A program made the translations under genes and the position numbers. Positions 1-5,025 of a stretch of DNA of 6,282 nt are shown one piece after another. The notes beneath the pieces were generated by a model. It was not told the DNA's origin. It worked only from the letters and a program-made list of their open reading frames with translations, and ran no database searches. The stretch's first letter is position 1; each line of letters starts with the position of its first letter. Source of the stretch: Chloroflexota bacterium (GTDB taxonomy: Bacteria > Chloroflexota > Anaerolineae > Anaerolineales > Anaerolineaceae); NCBI GenBank assembly GCA_012800995.1, contig JAAZIH010000058.1, positions 1-6,282 of the forward strand, read 5' to 3'.

Positions 1-363
1 AGGATAAACGATTAAATCAAGTGCTAAATCTTCCCATTCGATGCGGTCTTCATAAAAAACAGCCGGACGAGACAGATTGAAGTAAAAACATTTCATTACA
101 TCGCTCTGACCAGCATAGATTTGAAAAAAGTTGTACCAGCGATCGGTGAAATACGTCTCCACAAAACGGTCACCGGTCTCAAGCAAGACCTTGCCAACAT
201 AACCAGGATTACCGTTGAACCAAGCATTCAACCGCCGCATATTCAGGGTTTCACTAAGCACTTGGCCAGACCAGCTGTATATCTTTTCTGACCCGGCGTG
301 ATGTTTGATAATTTTGAGAGGATTGGCAGGGTTTGGAATATGCAGGTCTAACTTTTGAGGCAT
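1..363 (-). CDS. DUF402 / FomD-like (nucleotide phosphatase superfamily) protein, 3' end outside window
   Basis: The frame is open from an ATG at 363 to the window edge (121 codons, no stop), so the C-terminus is missing. Residues about 54-121 read as a DUF402 domain: a GYVGKVLLETGD stretch, then WYNFFQIY (76-83), KCFYFNLSRPA (91-101) and DLALDL (112-117). These match the family pattern of WYN-F-I, YxNIxRP and DLxLD. The acidic DEDE-like motif usual just after this would lie beyond the edge. Characterised members of the superfamily hydrolyse phosphoanhydrides (FomD in fosfomycin synthesis; Ntdp-type nucleoside di/triphosphatases), so a soluble metal-dependent phosphohydrolase is likely, with unknown substrate. 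The start is supported by AGAGG 7 nt upstream. The gene overlaps the end of thiQ by 16 nt, so it is probably co-transcribed and perhaps translationally coupled. Family assignment is fairly sure; a role in thiamine metabolism is only suggested by position. Confidence 0.8.
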   Translation of the reverse strand, partial: MPQKLDLHIPNPANPLKIIKHHAGSEKIYSWSGQVLSETLNMRRLNAWFNGNPGYVGKVLLETGDRFVETYFTDRWYNFFQIYAGQSDVMKCFYFNLSRPAVFYEDRIEWEDLALDLIVYP

Positions 364-1355
364 AGAACATCCTCTACTTGCCAATAGACCTTGATTTGTT
401 CACCCATCACGCACAGGCTTGGCGTTTCAATGGATAAAATAATTCCTTGCGGGGTGCGCAGTTTTGTTCGATATCGCTCGCCCATATAGATACAATCCAA
501 AACGTCACCTTCAAAATTAAAAGGGATGTCTGCCTGTGAGTCACCCATTCGCGCGTCAAATGGACGCAAAAGCCAGACAGTCTCATTGCTTGGCTCAGGC
601 TGCCCTGACAACATTCTATCATTTTGCAAGTCATTGCCGCTGATGAGATTGCCCAATCCCAAAAACCCTGCCACCCAAGCGTTGGCAGGGTTTTCAAACA
701 GTTCCTGTGGGCTGCCGCCCTGCACAATCACGCCATCGTGCAAAATCAGTAAACGATCCGCCAGTCCAAAAGCCTCCTGATGATCGTGAGTGACATAGAT
801 GACCGGCTTATGGCTGTCGCGCAAGGTTTGGCGCAGTTCCTGGGTGAGTTCTTCGCGCAATCCCTGGTCAAGCGCGCCAAGAGGTTCGTCAAGCATCAAC
901 AGGCGCGGGTCGGGTGCCAGGGCGCGTGCTAAAGCCACGCGTTGCTGCTCCCCACCCGAAAGCTCGGTAACGGGGCGTTTGGCGAAGTTTTCCATGCGGA
1001 TGGACTTTAGTCGCTCACCGACAATTTTTTCAATATCCGCTTCAGGGTGTTTTTGCATGCGAAGCCCAAAGGCGATATTGTCATAGACGTTACGGTGCGG
1101 AAAGAGCGCGTAATCCTGGAACATCAAACCATAACCGCGCTTGTGGGCAGGCGTTTGGGCAAGATCAACGCCATCCCAGTAAACCGCGCCAGACTCCGCC
1201 TCTTCAAGCCCGGCGATGATGCGCAAAAGGGTACTCTTACCACTGCCCGATGAGCCCAAAAGACAAATGATTTCGCCCTGAGCTAAGTCAAAGCTTAGCC
1301 CATTCAACAAAGGCGCGCCTTCGTATTTTTTATAAATATCACGTACGCTTAACAT
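348..1355 (-). CDS. thiQ: Thiamine ABC transporter ATP-binding protein ThiQ, with C-terminal TOBE-like extension
   Basis: Cytoplasmic ATPase that powers thiamine import through ThiP. All ABC motifs are intact (numbered from ATG 1355): Walker A GSSGSGKST at 34-42, Q-loop Gln80 in FQDYALFPH, signature LSGGEQQ at 132-138, Walker B LLMLDEP at 152-158, D-loop Asp163, and switch His190. The protein is 335 aa, about 100 longer than E. coli ThiQ (roughly 230). The extra part (about 235-335, containing VWLLRPFDAR and a beta-rich tail) resembles the TOBE-type regulatory domain of PotA/FbpC-like importers of the same superfamily. I prefer the ATG at 1355 over an upstream TTG at 1358: the ATG gives the compact TGATG overlap with the thiP stop, with GAGGAA 8 nt upstream. 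By sequence alone this could be an iron or polyamine importer ATPase; the thiB, thiN and riboswitch context fixes the thiamine assignment. Confidence 0.9.
   Translation of the reverse strand: MLSVRDIYKKYEGAPLLNGLSFDLAQGEIICLLGSSGSGKSTLLRIIAGLEEAESGAVYWDGVDLAQTPAHKRGYGLMFQDYALFPHRNVYDNIAFGLRMQKHPEADIEKIVGERLKSIRMENFAKRPVTELSGGEQQRVALARALAPDPRLLMLDEPLGALDQGLREELTQELRQTLRDSHKPVIYVTHDHQEAFGLADRLLILHDGVIVQGGSPQELFENPANAWVAGFLGLGNLISGNDLQNDRMLSGQPEPSNETVWLLRPFDARMGDSQADIPFNFEGDVLDCIYMGERYRTKLRTPQGIILSIETPSLCVMGEQIKVYWQVEDVLCLKS
371..375 (-). promoter_or_regulatory. Shine-Dalgarno for the DUF402 gene
   Basis: AGAGG lies 7 nt before the ATG at 363 and inside the 3' end of thiQ. It selects that ATG over the out-of-frame ATG at 370 and supports expression of the downstream gene from the same transcript. 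Confidence 0.6.
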
Positions 1356-3055
1356 CAAAACACTTCCTCACCAGGCAGACGAATCTGCTCGATAATAATA
1401 CTGCCTGCCACACAAACCACCATCAAAAGACTCGACATCGCCAATGCCTGCCCATAGTTTAATGCCCCCGGTTGGGAAAGATAGCGAAATATCGCAACCG
1501 GAATCGTGGGCATAGCGGTGTTGCTCAAAAAGCTGGACGCGCCAAATTCGCCCAAAGAAATCGTAAAAGCGAATAGCAAACTCACCACAATTGCTCTAAA
1601 CAGGATAGGCAAATCCACCTCCCGAAAGGCGCGTGAAGGACTGGCGCCCATGCTCGTTGCTACCAAACGCAAATTCACGGGTATCCCACGCAAAGCGGGC
1701 AAGAGCGTGCGAATGACCAAAGGCAAAGCCACCAAACTATGCGCGACAGGAATGAGCGCCTGAAAGCGTCCCTGGGTGAGCACACTGCTCCCGAAGACGA
1801 TTAAAAAGCCCAAACCAAGCGTGACCGCGCTCGCGCCCAAAGGTAACATGAAGAGGGGTTCCAAAAAAGGGCTCAAGCTGCCTGATTTTTGAATGGCGTA
1901 AACGGATATAAGCCCTAAAGTTGTCGCCAACAACATGGTGATGCCGGCGTAAATCATGGAATTGCGAATCGCGAGAATAGGCGGCACATAAAAAAGCGAC
2001 TTCTCCCGGTTTTCAAAAAGTTCGCGGTAATAGCGCAAAGTAAAACCTGTATTTAGTTCACCACGCTCACCCCGCGCCGCCTCAAAGCTAAAAAAGGAAC
2101 GCGTTACAAGGCTCACCGTTGGGGTCACCATGAGCAAAAGCAAAACAGTAACCATGATGATCACAAACGCTTTCTCCCAGCTTTCCTTAGCTACGCGTAA
2201 GCCCGAACTTTCAAAAGCCATAGCCGCTTTGCCATAACGGGGTTGATTGCTTCGGTTGATTAACACGCTCACCAATAGCGTAAAGGCGAGCTGCACGATT
2301 GACAGCAATCCCGCGACCGGTAAATTGAAGCGGTTCATGGCTTGGTTGTAAATTTCGACTTCAAGCGTTGAAAATTGTGGACCGCCTAACATGAGCACCA
2401 CACCAAAACTGCTGAAGTCAAACAGAAAGACCATGAGCGTCGCGCTAAGGATGGATGGCATCAACAGGGGCAAAGTCACTTCCTTGAAAGCGCGCCAGGG
2501 AGACGCGCCCAAATTTTGTGCCGCTGAAGGCAAATTTTGGTTAAGACGGCTCAGGCTTGAGCCAACCATGCGAATCACAATTGAGGTATTGTAAAAGACA
2601 TGCGCCAAAAGGATAGCGCTCAGACTGTTGAGCATATTAACAGGCGGTGAACTCAGGTTAAACAAGGACATCAAGCCCAAATTTAGCCAACCGCGTGGGC
2701 CCAAAAGCGTGTTAAACGCGGCAGCCACAACCACCGTGGGGAGAATAAACGGGATGGTAATCAGCACCCGCAAAAACTTACGTCCCGCGAACTGAAAACG
2801 CGCGAAGAGATAAGCTGCCGGCAGACCCAGTATGAGCGTCAATATCGTTGAAAGCGTGGCTTGATAGAGGGTAAAACCGAGGGGTTTGGTGATCTGCGAC
2901 CATCGAAACAGTTTCCAACCTTGGCTAAACTGGGTGGAAAAGACCAAGCGGAAGATCGCCACCAGAGGCTGATAAAAGAAAACCAGCAAAAACGCGAGTG
3001 GCAATGCCCATAATAATAAGGTTTGCCAAATGGAGCGTTTCATCATGCGCGTCAC
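1355..3055 (-). CDS. thiP: Thiamine ABC transporter permease ThiP (two fused MetI-type domains)
   Basis: Integral membrane permease forming the thiamine channel. It is 566 aa with two homologous BPD_transp_1 halves in one chain, as in E. coli ThiP (about 536 aa) and FbpB-type permeases. The first hydrophobic segment is at about 11-36. The first half (about 60-265) has its EAA coupling loop at about 178-197 (SAAQNLGASPWRAFKEVTLP). A second membrane anchor lies at about 296-318. The second half (about 362-556) has its EAA loop at about 465-483 (VATSMGASPSRAFREVDLP). Both loops keep the conserved Gly-Ala-Ser and the trailing Pro that dock on the ATPase. The start is GTG at 3055, chosen because AAAGGG lies 6 nt upstream; the ATGs at 3046 and 3043 would put that site 15 or more nt away. 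It follows thiB by 39 nt and shares one base with thiQ. A fused permease pairs with a ThiQ dimer. Confidence 0.92.
   Translation of the reverse strand: MTRMMKRSIWQTLLLWALPLAFLLVFFYQPLVAIFRLVFSTQFSQGWKLFRWSQITKPLGFTLYQATLSTILTLILGLPAAYLFARFQFAGRKFLRVLITIPFILPTVVVAAAFNTLLGPRGWLNLGLMSLFNLSSPPVNMLNSLSAILLAHVFYNTSIVIRMVGSSLSRLNQNLPSAAQNLGASPWRAFKEVTLPLLMPSILSATLMVFLFDFSSFGVVLMLGGPQFSTLEVEIYNQAMNRFNLPVAGLLSIVQLAFTLLVSVLINRSNQPRYGKAAMAFESSGLRVAKESWEKAFVIIMVTVLLLLMVTPTVSLVTRSFFSFEAARGERGELNTGFTLRYYRELFENREKSLFYVPPILAIRNSMIYAGITMLLATTLGLISVYAIQKSGSLSPFLEPLFMLPLGASAVTLGLGFLIVFGSSVLTQGRFQALIPVAHSLVALPLVIRTLLPALRGIPVNLRLVATSMGASPSRAFREVDLPILFRAIVVSLLFAFTISLGEFGASSFLSNTAMPTIPVAIFRYLSQPGALNYGQALAMSSLLMVVCVAGSIIIEQIRLPGEEVF
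1364..1369 (-). promoter_or_regulatory. Shine-Dalgarno for thiQ
   Basis: GAGGAA within the last codons of thiP, 8 nt before ATG 1355. Together with the TGATG stop/start overlap it suggests translational coupling of permease and ATPase. It could also serve the TTG at 1358 (5-nt spacing), so the exact start is not fully settled. Confidence 0.5.
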
Positions 3056-3061
3056 TTATAG

Positions 3062-3067
3062 CCCTTT
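3062..3067 (-). promoter_or_regulatory. Shine-Dalgarno selecting the GTG start of thiP
   Basis: AAAGGG in the 39-nt thiB-thiP gap, 6 nt before GTG 3055. It decides the non-ATG start in favour of 3055 over the in-frame ATGs at 3046 and 3043. Confidence 0.6.
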
Positions 3068-3094
3068 CGCAAGCACAGCCAACTCAAGAGCGTT

Positions 3095-4171
3095 CTAATT
3101 GCCCAACATTATTTCAAGCCATTGCTCGATCCACAACTCGCGGTTCCTGGTGATGGTGGCGAGGTCAAGCGTGGCGGGTTTTTCGGGGATTTGGCTGGCT
3201 TTCACAAACGCTTTTGGCAAAACAGCTTCCGGTAATACCGGATACACAAAGATTTGCAGGGGTAAGTCTTCCTGAAAATCCTTGCTCAAGAGAAAATCAA
3301 TAAACTTTTCAGCTAATTCGCGCTGCTTGGTGCCTTTTACAATGCCAGCAAACTCGATCTGACGCCAACAGGCATCATCTGCCACAATGGAAGCGGTGGG
3401 CGCTTCATCAAGCTCCACTTCGGCGTAAATAAATTCCGCGACAGGGCTGGAAGCATAAGAAACCACGAGCGGTTGAGAACCCTTGCCCGACGAGCCTGAA
3501 AAATTAGTGTAGTAGGCAGTCTCCCAGTCGGTAGCGATGGTAAGCTGGTTGTCTTTAAGTTGCTTCCAATAATCAAGCCAGCCCTCCTCGCCAAAATGGG
3601 CGATGGTTGCCATCATAAACGCCAGACCGGGTGATGAGGTGCTGGGGTTTTCTACAGCGAGCAGTCCCTGGTAGAGCGGCTGGGTCAAGTCTTCAAGTGA
3701 AGATGGCACAGCCAAACCATGGTCAGTAAACCAGGCTTTGTCATAGTTGATGCACACATCGCCATAATTAATCGGCAATGTCTGGTTGGAGGCATCAAGC
3801 TTAAAACTAACATCAATAGCCACTAAAGCCGGTGCCTGATAAGACTCGAAGATCTCATTTTCAAGCGCGCGGGATAATAAAGTGTTGTCAATGCCATAAA
3901 AAACGTCCGCCTCGCGAGCGCCGGCTTTACTGGTCAGAATAAGACGGTTGAGCGCGGTACCAGCATCACCAGCCTTGATGATGTTGACTCTAACGTTGTT
4001 TTCACGCTCAAACTTTTCCAGAAGCGCTGCAGTGATGTCAAAAGAATCGTGTGTCATCACGTTAAGCACCCGATCAGCAGGAAAGTCCTGGGACAGAGAA
4101 TTTGCTTTAAGAGTGCACCCGCCTAAAAGCAGGATGGATAGTGTGAGCATAAGCAAAAGCTTTTTTGTCAT
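3095..4171 (-). CDS. thiB: Thiamine-binding lipoprotein ThiB (ABC transporter solute-binding protein)
   Basis: Captures thiamine (probably also its phosphates, as known for E. coli ThiB/TbpA) outside the cytoplasmic membrane and delivers it to ThiPQ. From ATG 4171 the protein is 358 aa. It begins with a short lipoprotein signal peptide: KK at 3-4, a hydrophobic core, and lipobox LGGC with the lipidated Cys at 19. Family-typical stretches follow: THDSF at about 40-44, ADVFYGIDN at about 88-96, NYGDVCINYDK at about 135-145, NPSTSSPG at 175-182, then DWETAYY, VVSYASSP, and a C-terminal FVYPVLPE...LWIEQW region. These follow the order and wording of E. coli ThiB. I prefer ATG 4171 over ATG 4186 (five residues longer) because AAGGA sits 5 nt before it, while the upstream ATG has no visible ribosome binding site. 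The lipid anchor replaces the soluble periplasmic form of proteobacteria and fits a monoderm-like envelope. Confidence 0.93.
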   Translation of the reverse strand: MTKKLLLMLTLSILLLGGCTLKANSLSQDFPADRVLNVMTHDSFDITAALLEKFERENNVRVNIIKAGDAGTALNRLILTSKAGAREADVFYGIDNTLLSRALENEIFESYQAPALVAIDVSFKLDASNQTLPINYGDVCINYDKAWFTDHGLAVPSSLEDLTQPLYQGLLAVENPSTSSPGLAFMMATIAHFGEEGWLDYWKQLKDNQLTIATDWETAYYTNFSGSSGKGSQPLVVSYASSPVAEFIYAEVELDEAPTASIVADDACWRQIEFAGIVKGTKQRELAEKFIDFLLSKDFQEDLPLQIFVYPVLPEAVLPKAFVKASQIPEKPATLDLATITRNRELWIEQWLEIMLGN

Positions 4172-4176
4172 TATCT

Positions 4177-4181
4177 TCCTT
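4177..4181 (-). promoter_or_regulatory. Shine-Dalgarno deciding the thiB start
   Basis: AAGGA 5 nt before ATG 4171. It lies inside what would be the first codons of the longer reading from ATG 4186, and so argues for the shorter protein with a standard-length lipoprotein signal peptide. Confidence 0.6.
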
Positions 4182-4189
4182 TTCATCTA

Positions 4190-4843
4190 CTATTTTTCAA
4201 CATTGGTTCTTGTGTGAATGATTAAAAGCTCGCCTTTTGACAGGCTGACCCTGATTTCTTCAGCAAGGGCTACATTACTGACACCACGCGTTGTGCCAAA
4301 GGGGAGCCATTCATCGCGCAAGGGATATGCCAAATTTTGGGTTTCATGCACCAAGGCATCGCCACGCCAAGGGATGAGTGATATCAAATCCTGGGGTTTT
4401 GTTTCAAGCCTTATTTCATCATCAAACAAAAAGACACGCGTTGTGCCATCATCAAAATGAGTGTCTATGGATTCAGCTTTGGCTACTTCAAGCAAGCCCA
4501 GGCTGCCCAAAAGGTGATCCACTCTGCCGCCCAAACCAAAAGCAATAACAATATAGCGATAGCCACGCTTGATTGACTCACGCAGAGCCAGCGCGAGATC
4601 AGTATCGTCTTTTTGGGGATCAAAGCGCAGAACTTCTACTGAGCTTCTTTCAAGGTTTTGGAGATAATGTGAGTCAAGAGAGTCCAGATCCCCTATGATC
4701 AAATCAGGACTTAATCTCAGCTTTTCAAGATGCTTCAAGCCGCCATCAACAGCGATAAGATAGTCATCCTTGCGTATGTGCAAGCGCTCAGGGCTTAGTG
4801 CCTCGCCATTGCTAAATAAAACCGCACGTTTTTCTGTTTTCAT
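4190..4843 (-). CDS. thiN: Thiamine pyrophosphokinase (ThiN/TPK)
   Basis: Transfers pyrophosphate from ATP to thiamine, giving TPP in one step. The protein is 217 aa, normal for bacterial ThiN. TPK motifs appear in order: VDGG at 32-35; PDLIIGDLDSL at 46-56, with the metal/ATP-binding acidic residues Asp52 and Asp54; KDDTDLALAL at 78-87; GLGGRVDHLLGSL at 103-115; and GTTRGVSNV at 183-191 near the C-terminus. The frame is open further upstream to an ATG at 4903, but that ATG is the invariant AUAAUG of the TPP aptamer, and the extra 20 residues would be riboswitch sequence. ATG 4843 starts the recognisable fold and has GAGGG 9 nt upstream, located in the regulatory hairpin. First gene of the operon, ending 18 nt before thiB's preferred start codon. 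ThiN acts on the thiamine that ThiBPQ imports. Confidence 0.95.
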   Translation of the reverse strand: MKTEKRAVLFSNGEALSPERLHIRKDDYLIAVDGGLKHLEKLRLSPDLIIGDLDSLDSHYLQNLERSSVEVLRFDPQKDDTDLALALRESIKRGYRYIVIAFGLGGRVDHLLGSLGLLEVAKAESIDTHFDDGTTRVFLFDDEIRLETKPQDLISLIPWRGDALVHETQNLAYPLRDEWLPFGTTRGVSNVALAEEIRVSLSKGELLIIHTRTNVEK

Positions 4844-4847
4844 AACA

Positions 4848-4873
4848 AAACACCCTCGCTGGGGAGGGTGTTT
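4848..4873 (-). promoter_or_regulatory. Riboswitch expression-platform hairpin sequestering the thiN Shine-Dalgarno
   Basis: A perfect 10-bp stem: left arm AAACACCCTC (4873-4864), 6-nt loop CCCAGC (4863-4858), right arm GAGGGTGTTT (4857-4848). The right arm carries the thiN Shine-Dalgarno GAGGG, and the stem ends 4 nt before ATG 4843, so folding should block initiation. It is followed by T, G, TT before the ATG. This gives a short U-rich tail (UUUUGUU) that could also give some Rho-independent termination, but the tail is weak. I favour translational control. Confidence 0.75.
4858..4868 (-). promoter_or_regulatory. Anti-sequestering segment complementary to the aptamer 3' end
   Basis: The segment CCCTCCCCAGC overlaps the loop and the left arm of the Shine-Dalgarno hairpin. 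It is complementary to GCTGGCGGAGGG (4901-4890) at the 3' end of the TPP aptamer: 11 base pairs with one bulged C. When it pairs with the aptamer it cannot hold the left arm of the hairpin, so the GAGGG site is freed. The two pairings are mutually exclusive by position. That pairing is seen in the sequence; the switching behaviour is inferred. Confidence 0.65.
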
Positions 4874-4884
4874 ATTGGTCTTTG

Positions 4885-4970
4885 TCCATCCCTCCGCCAG
4901 CATTATCTGGATCAGGTTTACGGGTCGGACCTTTGGTCCCTCTCAGCCCTTGTGGGCTCCCCGGGTTACG
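4885..4970 (-). ncRNA. TPP (Thi-box) riboswitch aptamer
   Basis: Read on the minus strand, the classic Thi-box elements occur in order. P2 is CGGGG (4963-4959) with ACCCG (4925-4921). P3 is AGCCC, loop ACAA, GGGCT (4958-4945), followed directly by the conserved GAGAGG of the pyrimidine-binding J3-2 side. An extra 5-bp hairpin GGACC/AAA/GGTCC (4939-4927) is a P3a-type insertion. ACCTGATCCAGATAATGCTGG follows, with P5 formed by CCAG/CTGG around the invariant AUAAUG, then CGGAGGGAT closing P4/P2. P1 is short and imperfect as I fold it. TPP binding represses thiamine uptake and synthesis genes in bacteria; here the first controlled gene is thiN, whose product makes the ligand. Confidence 0.96.
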
Positions 4971-4995
4971 TAAGGAATGATAACACATTCCTTAC
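4970..4995. repeat. Perfect 10-bp inverted repeat overlapping the -10 region
   Basis: The plus-strand arms GTAAGGAATG (4970-4979) and CATTCCTTAC (4986-4995) are exact reverse complements around the 6-nt centre ATAACA. It covers the putative -10 and reaches the predicted start site, as an operator would. It could instead be the 3' hairpin of the upstream WD40 transcript, but no T-rich run follows on the minus strand, so it is not a standard Rho-independent terminator. Confidence 0.7.
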
Positions 4996-5004
4996 AATAT
5001 TCAA
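4977..5004 (-). promoter_or_regulatory. Putative sigma-70-type promoter of the thiamine operon
   Basis: The -35 candidate TTGAAT (5004-4999) and the -10 candidate TATCAT (4982-4977, 5 of 6 to consensus) are separated by 16 nt. A TGT immediately before the -10 gives an extended -10 TGn. Transcription would start near 4970, right at the 5' edge of the riboswitch aptamer, which is the main reason to believe it. It lies in the gap between the WD40 stop codon and the aptamer. Confidence 0.55.
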
Positions 5005-5025
5005 ACATTGTTTATCAGCTTAGGC

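Noticed and set aside
526..1253. Plus-strand open frames opposite thiQ
   Set aside because: They lie wholly antisense to a strongly conserved ATPase gene, have low-complexity Ser/Arg-rich translations without recognisable domains, and reflect codon bias of the real gene.
348..3055. Iron(III) or spermidine/putrescine importer as the identity of the ABC genes
   Set aside because: ThiP and the TOBE-tailed ATPase resemble those families, but the binding protein follows E. coli ThiB along its length and the operon has thiN and a TPP riboswitch.
4172..4186. Longer thiB start at ATG 4186
   Set aside because: It has no ribosome binding site just upstream, while ATG 4171 has AAGGA at 5 nt and gives a standard lipoprotein signal peptide. 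It cannot be fully excluded because translation could be coupled to the thiN stop at 4190-4192.
4844..4903. Longer thiN reading from an ATG at 4903
   Set aside because: This ATG is the invariant AUAAUG of the TPP aptamer and the 20 extra residues are translated riboswitch sequence; the kinase fold starts at ATG 4843.
4970..4995. The inverted repeat as a Rho-independent terminator of the WD40 gene
   Set aside because: The stem is AT-rich with no following T-run on the minus strand (ACGTAACCC follows), so it fails the usual criteria; kept only as an inverted repeat of uncertain role.
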